Source of the DNA: CAIYRG01 sp964446945
Lineage (GTDB): Bacteria > Pseudomonadota > Alphaproteobacteria > Micropepsales > Micropepsaceae
NCBI GenBank assembly: GCA_964446945.1
Contig: CAYUQO010000003.1
Coordinates: 1 to 64,000 of the forward strand
DNA: 64,000 nt
Direction of reading: 5' to 3'
The position numbers were made by a program, and so were the translations under genes. This document shows, piece after piece, positions 1-7,935 of this stretch (the first letter of the stretch is position 1; every line of letters begins with the position of its first letter). A model generated the notes under the pieces. The model had not been told where the DNA came from, searched no databases, and was given only the letters and a program-made list of their open reading frames with translations.

Positions 1-136
1 AAAGCATCTAAGCGGGAAACCCACCTCGAAACGAGTTCTCCCTTGAGAGCCGTGGAAGACGACCACGTCGATAGGCTGGGTGTGTAAGCGCAGCAATGCG
101 TTGAGCTTACCAGTCCTAATCGCTCGACAGGCTTGA
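1..136 (+). rRNA. rrl: 23S rRNA, 3' end (partial)
   Basis: The first 136 bases match the conserved 3' terminus of bacterial 23S rRNA, including the late helix segment around 61-110 and the terminal run ending near GCTCGACAGGCTTGA. The gene begins before the window. The exact 3' end is placed by comparison with remembered alphaproteobacterial 23S ends and may be off by a few bases. Confidence 0.93.
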
Positions 137-230
137 ACGCTCAAAGCATTTTTGTCCCGTGCCTGGTAATGAAGCCAGGTCTGCGCGACGCGCAGTTCTG
201 GATCGAGATATTCGAAAATCCGTGTTTTGC

Positions 231-350
231 TGGCCTGGTGGTCATAGCGGGGGAATTCCACCCGATCCCATTCCGAACTCGGCCGTTAAAGCCCCCTGCG
301 CCCATGGTACTGCGTGTTAACACGCGGGAGAGTCGGTCGCCGCCCGGCCT
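231..350 (+). rRNA. rrf: 5S rRNA
   Basis: About 120 bases with the conserved 5S features: the segment CCGATCCCATTCCGAACTCG near 263-282, and ends that pair (232-241 with 340-349, one mismatch). It lies about 95 bases after the 23S tail, as expected for an rRNA operon. No tRNA-fMet follows it, although one is common after 5S in many alphaproteobacteria. Confidence 0.93.
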
Positions 351-384
351 GCCAAACACGGATCTTCATCCCGCCTTCCTTCGA

Positions 385-422
385 AAACAGCCCCGCACGC
401 GAAAAACGTGCGGGGCTGTTTT
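385..422 (+). terminator. Intrinsic terminator of the rRNA operon
   Basis: A near-perfect GC-rich stem (385-399 with 407-422, built on CAGCCCCGCACG) closes a short A-rich loop and runs into a T-rich stretch (TTTTCGTTTTGG). It lies 35 bases after 5S rRNA and before the first protein gene, so it ends the rRNA transcript. Confidence 0.88.
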
Positions 423-544
423 CGTTTTGGCCAATCGATGCACATTGCGCCTGTCGCATGCGCTTGCGGCCTTACCCGAACTTTGGGAAAAGCCACCGAA
501 GCCGCGGCCATTCGCCTGCGGTCACACCTGGGAGGGTTTGATTC

Positions 545-1144
545 ATGAGTAGCAAATCGCGTCTTCTGTTGTCGGTCTTCACGGCGGGCGCGCTGGCATT
601 CGGCGCCGCCGGTGTCATGGCGCAGCAAGTCAATCCAAAACTCGTCATCACCGGCAAGGAAGCCGAAGATATCGGCGACCCGAACATGATCAATGCCGCG
701 ACGGCCGAAGCGATCTCGCATGCCTGCGAACAGATGGCGGCGCAGCATGGCCAGAATGCCGCGATTGTCGTCACCGACACCTCAGGCAATGTCGTGCATG
801 AGCACCGGATGGATGGCGCGGCGCGTTACACCGCGATCTCGACCGCCGAACTGAAGGCGAAAACCGCGCGCCTGACCAAGCGCCCGAGCAGCCTTCGCCA
901 GTACAATGTCGAGCGCAATCCCGGCGATGTCGCACGTGAATTCGGCATGGGTTATTTCCCGACCGCCGGTGGTTTGCCGATCTGGGCCGGAAAGACGATC
1001 ATCGGCTATGTCGGCGTCGGCGGTCAGGCGCCACGCGATGGCTGGAACGATGAGCAGTGCGCCTATCAGGCGCTGACCCAGGTGGTCGGCCCGCAGCCGC
1101 CGCTGCCCACTCCGCCCGCACGCCAGCAGCGCGCCGCGAACTGA
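545..1144 (+). CDS. Exported GlcG/HbpS-family heme-binding-like protein
   Basis: The 199-residue product has a signal peptide (residues 1-26, ending AGVMA-QQ) followed by one GlcG/HbpS (DUF336) domain: a long helix with TAEAISHACEQMAAQHG, then the strand AIVVTDTSGNVVHEHRMDG and the late segment GLPIWAGKTIIGYVGVGG. Members of this family bind heme or related ligands or have no assigned function; in GlcG the role is unknown. Residues 180-199 form a Pro/Gln-rich tail. A strong ribosome site (GGGAGGG, 531-537) supports the start. It stands alone after the rRNA terminator, is transcribed with the same polarity as the following hydrolase, and is separated from it by a palindromic repeat. The family call is firm; the ligand is not known. 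Confidence 0.85.
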   Translation: MSSKSRLLLSVFTAGALAFGAAGVMAQQVNPKLVITGKEAEDIGDPNMINAATAEAISHACEQMAAQHGQNAAIVVTDTSGNVVHEHRMDGAARYTAISTAELKAKTARLTKRPSSLRQYNVERNPGDVAREFGMGYFPTAGGLPIWAGKTIIGYVGVGGQAPRDGWNDEQCAYQALTQVVGPQPPLPTPPARQQRAAN

Positions 1145-1221
1145 GACTCACCCCTCACCCGGAGCGCCAAGGGCGCGCTGCGTGCGCGGCGCTCCGCCCT
1201 CTCCCACAAGGGGAGAGGAGA
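1145..1221. repeat. Intergenic palindromic repeat, family R1
   Basis: The unit starts CTCACCCCTCACCCGG, has a variable GC-rich hairpin in the centre and ends CCCTCTCCCACAAGGGGAGAGG. The same frame recurs at 27524-27602 and, inverted, at 55761-55846. It fills most of the gap between two co-directional genes. Confidence 0.75.
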
Positions 1222-1237
1222 CTAACTGGAGTATGAC

Positions 1238-2551
1238 ATGCGCCGGACAGGTTCATGGACGATGGCACTGACCGCACTTGCGGCTGTGTGCTCGGGCACA
1301 GCGATGGCGCAGACTCATCCGGAATTCATTCCCGGCCGCGTCAACATGGTGCTGTACCGGCCCGACAGCGGCCCGGCGCCGCATATTGCGTTCCTGATCG
1401 CCCATCGCACCGGCAACAATCTCGGCAATGTCGCCTGCCGCGAACTCGCGAAGCGCGGCTTTGACGCGCTGTGCTTCAATACGCGGTATGTGAACAATGA
1501 GATGTCCGTGCAGTGGGAAAACATCGCGTTGGATGTGAAGGCTGCGGTGGATTACGCCCACACCATCCCCGGCATCACCAAAGTGATCCTGCTCGGCCAT
1601 TCCGGCGGTGCGCCGCTGATGACCTATTACCAGGCCGTGGCGGAAAACGGCGTCTCTTTTTGTCAGGGTACGGACAAGATCGTGCAATGCGCCAACAACC
1701 TCGCGGGTATGACCCCGGCCGACGGAATTCTGCTCGACGAGGGCCATGCCGGAGACGGTTTCCAGGCACTGACCGGCATCAATCCGTCACTCGCCATGGT
1801 GGACGGCAAGCCGAAGCTGGTGGACGCATCGCTCGATCCGTTTGATCCCGCGAATGGCTACAATCCGGAAGGCGCGTCGCACTACAGCCAGGAATTCCGC
1901 ACCCGCTATTACGCCGCGCAATCCAAGGTCATGAATGCCCAGATCGCGCGGGTGCATGCGCTGCAGGATTCGATCAAGCAGGGCGAAGGACCGTTTCCCG
2001 ACAACAACATCGTCCTGGTGCCGTTCAGCGCCGAGCGGGGAGCGGCACGGCTGTCCGAACTCGATCCCTCAGTGCCGGAATATATGAGCACCTCGCAGCC
2101 GGAAAAATTCCTGAAGAACGACGGTACCATCGTCAAGCAGATCGTGCACAGCATCGAGCCGCCGCACCCGGACCGGATCAAGACCAACCGCACATTCGAC
2201 ATCGGCACCAAGGTGCTGACGATCAAATCCTATCTCAGCACCAATGCGATCAAATCCTCGAACTCGTTTGACGGCGTGGACTGGTGCTCGGTCAACAATT
2301 CGACCGAATGCGCGGTTCAGCACATCAAGGCGCCGACTCTGATCGTGGCCATGGGCGCCTATCATCTGCTCGGCGACGAGGAGCGGATGTTCCAGAAATC
2401 CGCAGCGGCGGACAAGGATTACATTGTCGTCGAAGGCGCCACTCTCGGCTACACGGGATGCAAAGATTGCGGCGTGCCGCCAGAAAATTTCTCGAACGCA
2501 TTGAAGAACAATTTTGATTACGTCGCCAAATGGGCCAATGCCCGGTTTTGA
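1238..2551 (+). CDS. Exported alpha/beta-hydrolase-fold protein
   Basis: The 437-residue product has a signal peptide (1-25, TAMA-QT) and an alpha/beta-hydrolase core. The nucleophile elbow LLGHSGGAP lies at about residues 118-126 with Ser122, and the preceding strand GFDALCFNTRY fits the fold. A C-terminal cysteine pair (CKDC, about residue 407) and another at about 348-355 could form disulfides in the periplasm. The start has a ribosome site (ACTGGAG) about 10 bases upstream. The substrate is unknown. Remote similarity of layout to large periplasmic esterases is possible, but I cannot name a subfamily. A small basic protein gene follows 49 bases downstream. Confidence 0.75.
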   Translation: MRRTGSWTMALTALAAVCSGTAMAQTHPEFIPGRVNMVLYRPDSGPAPHIAFLIAHRTGNNLGNVACRELAKRGFDALCFNTRYVNNEMSVQWENIALDVKAAVDYAHTIPGITKVILLGHSGGAPLMTYYQAVAENGVSFCQGTDKIVQCANNLAGMTPADGILLDEGHAGDGFQALTGINPSLAMVDGKPKLVDASLDPFDPANGYNPEGASHYSQEFRTRYYAAQSKVMNAQIARVHALQDSIKQGEGPFPDNNIVLVPFSAERGAARLSELDPSVPEYMSTSQPEKFLKNDGTIVKQIVHSIEPPHPDRIKTNRTFDIGTKVLTIKSYLSTNAIKSSNSFDGVDWCSVNNSTECAVQHIKAPTLIVAMGAYHLLGDEERMFQKSAAADKDYIVVEGATLGYTGCKDCGVPPENFSNALKNNFDYVAKWANARF

Positions 2552-2600
2552 ATTTGCTGCGGCTGCGATAGACTAGGCGTTCAACGGAAGGAGCCATGCC

Positions 2601-2756
2601 ATGGCCCACAGGGAACAGAGAAGCAACCGCGAGAAGAAGAAGCCGAAACAGAACAAGGACAAGAAGCACGCCCAACCGCAGGCGTCAGTCTTCTCGCAAC
2701 CCAAGCCGAAACCGCCGGTGCAGATGCAGCCGCAGGCCAACAAGCCGACGAGCTGA
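2601..2756 (+). CDS. Small, very basic, disordered protein (51 aa)
   Basis: A 51-codon gene starts MAHREQRSNREKKKPKQNKD and ends with a Pro/Gln/Lys-rich stretch (PKPKPPVQMQPQANKPTS). The ribosome site GGAAGG (2586-2591) lies at a good distance from the ATG at 2601; the overlapping ATG at 2596 would read another frame. The low complexity and high positive charge resemble small basic hypothetical proteins found in Rhizobiales, with no assigned function. A nucleic-acid or membrane-surface partner is only a guess. Confidence 0.6.
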   Translation: MAHREQRSNREKKKPKQNKDKKHAQPQASVFSQPKPKPPVQMQPQANKPTS

Positions 2757-2789
2757 ATTCGCGCGGAATTCGAATCGAACTACACGCTC

Positions 2790-2925
2790 TACCTTCCCCT
2801 GCGCGGAGGTCGAAAAAGCGCAGCTTTTTCGGGTGGGGGCTGCCTTCTCCACCGTACCCCCACCCGCATTTTGCATAAGGCAAAATGCGTGCCTCCCCGC
2901 AAGGGGGAGGCGGAATTTTCTCATA
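2790..2925. repeat. Compound palindromic repeat, family R2
   Basis: Several hairpins occur in series: a CCTTCCCCTGCGCGGAGGT-type arm, AAAAAGCGCAGCTTTTT followed by GGGTGGGG, then CCCCCACCC, a hairpin on CATTTTGCATAAGGCAAAATG, and GCCTCCCCGCAAGGGGGAGGC. It shares its order of parts with 23696-23890, 25264-25395 and 52738-52862. It lies between convergent genes. Confidence 0.75.
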
Positions 2926-2991
2926 CAGGATGGCCGTGCCCGCGCGCGGGGAAGCTTTGAGGTCTGGGAACGCGGCAGTCGTCGAGCTGAA

Positions 2992-4158
2992 TTACGGCGT
3001 GCGCGATGCAGCTTTGGTGGGCAGCGCTTTTGTCAGCCAGCGGTCGATTGCGGCCGCGACGTCGAGATTGTTTTTCTCGAGCATCATCATATGGCCGTTG
3101 CCATGGATTCCGGCTTTGCCGAGATCGATCCAGTCCGTGTGCACGCCGGCCTGCTGAAGATATTTGACCGTGCAATGCTCGAACGGCGCGTGGAATGACG
3201 CCTCGCCGTTAACAATCAACATTGGCATCTTGGCGAGATTGGGCAGTTGGCGCGCCGGCGCTTTTTGCAACCAGCAGCGGGCGAGACCTGGACCATCCGG
3301 CTGTGCCTGTTCGACGAAGGACAACTCGCCTGCCGCCGCCGCACGCGGCTGGTAATTCAGCGGCACCGCACTCAATCCCCACGGGCGCACCGCGTCACCG
3401 TCGTGCAGATAATCCGGCGCGCCGGTCATCAGCACGTCATGTACCGGCGGGCCCGACGGTTCGACCTGAATCAGAGCACGCACAAGGTCGGGACGGGCAT
3501 CAGCGGTCAGCCATCCCATGGAGCCCGATTGCGAATGGGTCATGACAATGGCAGGCCCGATTTTCTCGAGCAGCGCAACCAGCGCATCCCGCGTCATGGT
3601 TTGTGCTTTCACCGGAGCCTGCACGAATGGCACCTGCGATTGATAGAACTGGTCGAATACAGGATCGCCGGCCATGCCGCTGCCCGGCCATTGCGTATGG
3701 AGGTGCGCTTGCGGCCAGAGATTGTAGCGCTCCGGCGCGGTGAAGCGCTGTTCGGTGTTCACCAAATCCGGAAAGGCTTGCGCGCCGTCGGCTTCGGCAT
3801 CGTAGCTCGCCCGCGCACGTCCCGGCTGATCGATGACGTAAACCGCATAACCATGGCGCAGGAAATATTCCGCCCAGCCCATGCGGCCATCGGGTGTACC
3901 GGTGAAATTGGTCCCGGTCTGGATCGCGCCATGCACCATCACGATCGGATCGGGATGGGTTTGCTGCTTCGGAATCTGGAATTCGGCGTAGAGCTGCCCG
4001 GCCATGACCTGCTTGCCGCCCACATTGACGTAATGTCCGCCGGCAAACAGGTAGCCCTGACGCGCGACCGGCGGTCCATCACTCACGCCGGCCGGCTGTG
4101 CCAGGCCCGGAGACGCGGTTACCAGTGCTGCGAATATGCCGGTGAGGAATGTCCGCAT
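2992..4158 (-). CDS. Exported alpha/beta-hydrolase (esterase-like)
   Basis: The 388-residue product has a signal peptide (1-20) and an alpha/beta-hydrolase domain: oxyanion region MVHGAIQTG at about 74-82, nucleophile elbow THSQSGSMGW at 207-216 (Ser211), and a C-terminal His in GIHGNGHMMM at about 358. The layout matches secreted bacterial esterases of the fold's larger subfamilies. The gene starts 9 bases after the metallo-beta-lactamase-fold gene on the same strand, so the two are probably co-transcribed. The substrate cannot be read from the sequence. Confidence 0.78.
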   Translation of the reverse strand: MRTFLTGIFAALVTASPGLAQPAGVSDGPPVARQGYLFAGGHYVNVGGKQVMAGQLYAEFQIPKQQTHPDPIVMVHGAIQTGTNFTGTPDGRMGWAEYFLRHGYAVYVIDQPGRARASYDAEADGAQAFPDLVNTEQRFTAPERYNLWPQAHLHTQWPGSGMAGDPVFDQFYQSQVPFVQAPVKAQTMTRDALVALLEKIGPAIVMTHSQSGSMGWLTADARPDLVRALIQVEPSGPPVHDVLMTGAPDYLHDGDAVRPWGLSAVPLNYQPRAAAAGELSFVEQAQPDGPGLARCWLQKAPARQLPNLAKMPMLIVNGEASFHAPFEHCTVKYLQQAGVHTDWIDLGKAGIHGNGHMMMLEKNNLDVAAAIDRWLTKALPTKAASRTP

Positions 4159-4167
4159 GGCGTGCTC

Positions 4168-5061
4168 CTATTCCAGACCGTCGCCGAGGACTTTGCGTTT
4201 GATCAGTTCGAGCCGCTGTTCTTCGTCATGGCTGAGCACGACGGTCAAATTCTTCTCCGTCTGCGTGAGATTGTGCAGCCACTGCAGTTCGGCATCAACT
4301 TTGGCGACGTCTTCCTTCACCCACGGCGCGTCCTTGCCGATGACATTGCGCACGCCATCCATGTGCCAGGCGACGTCGCCGGCGAGAACGAATTCTTTTC
4401 CCGATGCCAGCGCGACATAGATCATCTGTGAGCCAGGCGTGTGGCCCGGCGCCTTGATCAGCGCCATCCCGGGCGCGAACGGATAATATTTGTCGTAATC
4501 GATGACAATGAAATGTTGCGCCATGTCCGGCGTGAGTCGGATCTCCGGCATTTGTGGGTCGTGCAGCAGCGTGTCGACCTGGGTGCGGGTCAGCACGGTT
4601 TTCGGCGCCAGTTCATTGAACAAGGCAGTGCGGATCACGCCCGCGACATGATCGCCATGTTCATGGGTCATGACGATGATGCGCGCTTTCTGCAGCGCCT
4701 TTTCCACCTCCACCGCAGCGTCGGGGAAATACGGTTCTTCCACGCCGCGTCCAAAGAATTTGTGCACCTGCAGATCCATGCCGGAATCGACCATCACGGT
4801 GCCATCCGGATAGACGACCTGAAATACGGTGCGTGCCTGGATGCTCGGGTCTTTGGGCGCGCCTTTGACCGAGAAATTCTTGGTGCGCCGGCTTTCGGCG
4901 AATTTCAGGACATTGATCCGCAGGGGTTTGGCGCCCGGAATGAGCGATGCGGTGTGACGGACTTCGCCGATATCGGCCGACCACGCGGGCGCCTGGGCAT
5001 GCGCGCCCGCCGCCGCGAAGATACAAAGGCAAAAACTTACAAAAACAGCCCGCGCCAACAT
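4168..5061 (-). CDS. Exported metallo-beta-lactamase-fold hydrolase
   Basis: The 297-residue product has a signal peptide (1-22) and a metallo-beta-lactamase-fold domain. The zinc motif THEHGDHVAG is at 132-141, a later GHTPGS loop near 205 supplies another ligand, and LAGDVAWHMDG near 224 supplies the bridging Asp. The loop organisation resembles quorum-quenching lactonases and AttM-like hydrolases, but no substrate can be fixed. It is the first gene of a pair with the downstream esterase; a two-step hydrolysis of an ester or lactone outside the cytoplasm is a reasonable inference, not shown. Confidence 0.82.
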   Translation of the reverse strand: MLARAVFVSFCLCIFAAAGAHAQAPAWSADIGEVRHTASLIPGAKPLRINVLKFAESRRTKNFSVKGAPKDPSIQARTVFQVVYPDGTVMVDSGMDLQVHKFFGRGVEEPYFPDAAVEVEKALQKARIIVMTHEHGDHVAGVIRTALFNELAPKTVLTRTQVDTLLHDPQMPEIRLTPDMAQHFIVIDYDKYYPFAPGMALIKAPGHTPGSQMIYVALASGKEFVLAGDVAWHMDGVRNVIGKDAPWVKEDVAKVDAELQWLHNLTQTEKNLTVVLSHDEEQRLELIKRKVLGDGLE

Positions 5062-5118
5062 CTGATCGTCCCGTGAAAATCCGGGCCGACCTTAGACCAT
5101 TCAGCCGGTAGAGGAAAT

Positions 5119-5292
5119 TTAGCCGTTCGCGGCGGTGCGCTGGGCGGCTTCGACATCCGAGGCGAGCTCGCGGAATTTCGTTTCAAATTCCGCCAATTCG
5201 CGCCGGGTCAGTGGATCGCTGGCATGTGCGACGGCGCTCCGGCATTCGTCCGCGAAGTGGCGTAGACGCCACACGGCCATGCGCTCGAACAT
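5119..5292 (-). CDS. Small hypothetical protein (57 aa)
   Basis: A 57-codon minus-strand frame encodes MFERMAVWRLRHFADECRSA followed by a charged helix with SDPLTRRELAEFETKFRELA. The composition is that of a normal soluble helical protein, with a predicted long amphipathic helix at residues 28-52. A G-rich stretch about 7 bases before the ATG could serve as a ribosome site. It lies between the metallo-beta-lactamase-fold gene and the bipartite repeat. I do not recognise a family. Confidence 0.5.
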   Translation of the reverse strand: MFERMAVWRLRHFADECRSAVAHASDPLTRRELAEFETKFRELASDVEAAQRTAANG

Positions 5293-5411
5293 GGAAAAGC
5301 CCCCCTAGGCAGTATGGGGAACCATAGGCAGGACTCCCGAAGCGGTTCTATCTCGCGCCTGACAGATTCATGTGGATAAGGCGGATTCCACGGTGCGCTG
5401 CCGTACCGCAG

Positions 5412-5579
5412 CTGGTGTCGCAGTTTCGAAGTTCGCATGATCCCGATATAGGGACGCGCGTTGCGAACTTCGAAACCGAAGCGACACCAGAATCAATAAT
5501 TTGCTAGTGTCCTTTCAATTCTGAAATTCGCATCAATGCCGATATGAGCACCAGGCGAATTTCAGAATTGCGACACTAG
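5412..5579. repeat. Bipartite double-hairpin repeat element, copy A (168 bp)
   Basis: Two long imperfect palindromes lie in tandem. Hairpin 1 pairs 5412-5437 with 5462-5490 (CTGGTGTCGCAGTTTCGAAG). Hairpin 2 pairs 5504-5531 with 5554-5579 (arm ending AATTCTGAAATTCGC). Each loop holds a CCGATAT core, and a 13-base AT-rich linker joins them. Both outer ends read CTGGTGTCGC/GCGACACTAG as an inverted repeat. A second copy with the same order is at 35095-35259. It overlaps the last codons and the stop of the LpxH-like gene. Confidence 0.85.
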
Positions 5580-6446
5580 TGCCGGCAGGTTGCGCTCCGG
5601 CGTCTCCGCGTCGTCCGCGCATTCCGTCCAGTACATCAGTTCGAGCTGTCCCAGACCGTTCTCGACCAGCGCGCTGCAGTTTTCGATCCAGTCCCCGTCA
5701 TTGCAATAGAGGACGCCACCGAAATCGTGGATCGCCGGATGGTGGATATGGCCACAGACGACGCCATCCGTGCCCGCGGCCTGGGCGGCGCGCACCACGG
5801 TTTGTTCGTAATTGCTGATGAACTGAACAGCATTTTTGACTTTGGTCTTTAGATATTGCGACAGCGACCAATAGGGCAGGCCAAAACATTTGCGCAGCGC
5901 ATGAAGCGTGTCGTTGGCGCGAAGCGCGATGGTGTAGGCGGTGTCGCCGAGGCGCGCGAGCCATCTGGCATAATTCACAATGCCATCGAACTGGTCGCCG
6001 TGAATGACAAGCAGGCGCCGTCCGTCGGCGGTTTCGTGGATGGCTTCGCGGTGCAATTCGACGCCGGCGAGGATGAGGCCGGCATAGCGGCGGAGCTCTT
6101 CATCGTGATTGCCCGCAATATAGACGACGCGTGTGCCGCTGGCGGCCTTGAACAGGATTTCATCGATCACCCGCCGGTGGGCTTCGTCCCAGTACCAGTT
6201 CCTGAGCTGCCAGCCGTCCAGAATGTCGCCGACCAGGTAAAGCGTGCGGCAATCGTTATTGGCGAGAAAATCCGCCAGCATCGCAGCCTTGCAGCCGCGG
6301 GCGCCAAGATGGGTGTCGGAGATGAAGATCGTGCGGTGCAGTTTCATCCGCTCGGAGAATGCTGCGCCGGACAGGAAGTTGCATCGCCGCTGACCGGCTT
6401 GCAATCGCCGCTCGGGGCGGAAAGATTCTACTGAATATGCGTTCAT
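5562..6446 (-). CDS. UDP-2,3-diacylglucosamine diphosphatase-like metallophosphoesterase (LpxH-like)
   Basis: This calcineurin-like phosphoesterase contains the full metal-site series: SDTHLGARG, GDILDGW, GNHDE, HGDQFD and GHIHHPA. The arrangement and the WYWDEAHRR segment match the UDP-2,3-diacylglucosamine pyrophosphatase-like branch seen in Rhizobiales (lipid A pathway, cytoplasmic face of the inner membrane). Whether it is the main LpxH/LpxI-type enzyme of this cell is unknown. The 294-residue frame has a 33-residue extension; the conserved domain starts at the internal ATG at 6347 (MKLHRTIFISD), which may be the real start. The last five codons (LVSQF) and the stop lie inside the bipartite repeat. 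Confidence 0.82.
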   Translation of the reverse strand: MNAYSVESFRPERRLQAGQRRCNFLSGAAFSERMKLHRTIFISDTHLGARGCKAAMLADFLANNDCRTLYLVGDILDGWQLRNWYWDEAHRRVIDEILFKAASGTRVVYIAGNHDEELRRYAGLILAGVELHREAIHETADGRRLLVIHGDQFDGIVNYARWLARLGDTAYTIALRANDTLHALRKCFGLPYWSLSQYLKTKVKNAVQFISNYEQTVVRAAQAAGTDGVVCGHIHHPAIHDFGGVLYCNDGDWIENCSALVENGLGQLELMYWTECADDAETPERNLPALVSQF

Positions 6447-6577
6447 ACGCTCCTCAAACAGGTCACACGGCGGAACGAATCCGCCGGTTTTGCGCCTCCC
6501 TGTTTGAGTGTGCTGTGCGAATGTTGTGTGGCGGTTCTTTTAAACTTTCGTGAAGCGAAGTTCAGGGAACTGATGAA

Positions 6578-7132
6578 ATGAGCGATTTCGCCGCCGGGGT
6601 GATTCCACGAATTGAAACCGCGCGTCTTGTGATGCGGGGCTGGCGTGAAGAGGACCTCGACAGCTATGCCGCGATGGTCGCGGACGCGGAAGTGACCCAC
6701 TTTGTCGGCGGCGTGATCACGCGCGCCGATGCCTGGCGCGGTATGGCCGCGATGCTGGGCCACTGGGCTCTCCGCGGCTATGGCACCTGGGCGGTCGAGC
6801 GCAAATCGGACGGCGAACTCGTGGGGCGGATCGGCCTGCTCAATCCCGAAGGCTGGCCGGGTCTGGAGGTGATATGGACTCTGGCGCGGCCATTCTGGGG
6901 TATGGGCTATGCCCGTGAAGCGGCGGCGGCCTCGATGCGATTCGGTTTTGAGCACACGTCAGAAGCGCGGTTGATCTCGTTGATTCACGCGGAAAATCAC
7001 GCTTCCGCAGCCGTCGCGCAGCGAATCGGCGAAGTGAAACGGAGCCAAACCACGATTACCCTGTTCGGGAAACATCACGACGTTGACGTCTGGGAAATCC
7101 GCCGTGAAGAGTGGCTTGCGAAGAATTCGTGA
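6578..7132 (+). CDS. GNAT-family N-acetyltransferase (RimJ/RimL type)
   Basis: The 184-residue protein shows the order of a RimJ/RimL-like acetyltransferase: IETARLVMRGWREEDLDSYA at the N-terminus, GTWAVERKSDGELVGRIGLL in the centre, the acetyl-CoA loop around ARPFWGMGYAREAAAA (about residues 107-122), and ENHASAAVAQRIG after it. Such enzymes acetylate N-termini or small molecules with acetyl-CoA. It is followed 15 bases later by the VOC gene, so they may form an operon. Confidence 0.85.
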   Translation: MSDFAAGVIPRIETARLVMRGWREEDLDSYAAMVADAEVTHFVGGVITRADAWRGMAAMLGHWALRGYGTWAVERKSDGELVGRIGLLNPEGWPGLEVIWTLARPFWGMGYAREAAAASMRFGFEHTSEARLISLIHAENHASAAVAQRIGEVKRSQTTITLFGKHHDVDVWEIRREEWLAKNS

Positions 7133-7147
7133 CACGAGGGAAGCAGC

Positions 7148-7510
7148 ATGATCCGATCGCGTGGCCTCAATCATATTCAGCTCAACGTTCGCAATCTCAC
7201 GCGGTCCGTGAGTTTTTACGAAAAGGCGTTCGGGTTGAAGGTGCGATTCCGGATTGGCCGCAATATGGCGTTCCTGCAGTCCCCGGGCGCTGACGATCTG
7301 ATCACTCTAAACAAGTGCTCGGGCAACGAGCGCGTCGGCAAGGGCGGTGTGGCGCATTTCGGTTTCGCGATGGATGCGCCGATCGAAAAATCCATCATCC
7401 AGGTGACACGCGCCGGAGGGAAACTCCTTGATCGCGGCGAGCATGCGCCCGGAATGGAATATGCCTATGTGTCCGATCCCGACGGATATGTGATCGAGCT
7501 TCAGGAATGA
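7148..7510 (+). CDS. VOC-family (glyoxalase/dioxygenase-fold) protein
   Basis: The 120-residue protein is a single vicinal-oxygen-chelate module: GLNHIQLNVRNLTRSVSFYE at residues 6-25 with a metal-type His9, GGVAHFGFAMD in the middle with a second His, and YVSDPDGYVIELQE at the end with a Glu ligand. Length and motifs fit lactoylglutathione lyase-like or resistance-type VOC proteins; the substrate is open. The stop overlaps the start of the next gene by 4 bases (ATGA), indicating coupling. Confidence 0.83.
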   Translation: MIRSRGLNHIQLNVRNLTRSVSFYEKAFGLKVRFRIGRNMAFLQSPGADDLITLNKCSGNERVGKGGVAHFGFAMDAPIEKSIIQVTRAGGKLLDRGEHAPGMEYAYVSDPDGYVIELQE

Positions 7511-7911
7511 TGAAGTTTCTATCCTCGATCGGATTGGCATTCATGCTCGCGGGCTGCGCCGGAGTGGTCCCGGGCTGCACCGGCGGGCTGATGCCGATGA
7601 TGGAAGCACGGTTGTTCTTCGGAGATGATATTCCGCAAGGGGGAATGGTCAGCGCCGCGCAGTGGCAGCAATTTGTCGATTCGGAAGTGACGCCGCGCTT
7701 TCCGGACGGCTTTACGGTGCTGAGCACAATGGGCCAATGGCGCGGCGCCAACGGTGTGATCGCGCGCGAGACCGGGCATGAGCTGATGATTGTCTTTGCG
7801 CCGGCTGCCGCCACAGCGCAGAACCTCGATGCAATCCGCGCCGCCTATAAACGGCGCTTCATGCAGGAATCGGTGCTGCTCTCCGAAGTTTCCGTTTGCG
7901 CAGAATTCTGA
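7507..7911 (+). CDS. DUF3574 lipoprotein-like protein
   Basis: The 134-residue product begins with a short signal ending in a lipobox-like LAGC (cysteine near 17), then EARLFFGDDIPQGGMVSAA, FVDSEVTPRFPDGFTVL and a helix ending YKRRFMQESVLL. This pattern fits the DUF3574 family of small exported proteins without assigned function. It overlaps the VOC gene by 4 bases. The first two codons are both ATG, so the start may be 7507 or 7510. The protein is probably lipid-anchored in the envelope. Confidence 0.75.
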   Translation: MMKFLSSIGLAFMLAGCAGVVPGCTGGLMPMMEARLFFGDDIPQGGMVSAAQWQQFVDSEVTPRFPDGFTVLSTMGQWRGANGVIARETGHELMIVFAPAAATAQNLDAIRAAYKRRFMQESVLLSEVSVCAEF

Positions 7912-7935
7912 GCCAAACGCCCCGAGGATGGCTGG

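Noticed and set aside
1..544. tRNA-fMet expected after 5S rRNA
   Set aside because: No cloverleaf or CCA-type end is present between 5S rRNA and the terminator; the operon seems to end with 5S.
3247..4431. 394-codon plus-strand frame across the esterase and metallo-hydrolase genes
   Set aside because: It crosses two well-defined minus-strand genes and their gap; no domain is visible.
5208..5438. 76-codon minus-strand frame overlapping the start of the repeat
   Set aside because: It overlaps the better supported 57-residue gene and the hairpin 1 arm; its composition is Ser/Pro/Arg-rich with no ribosome site.
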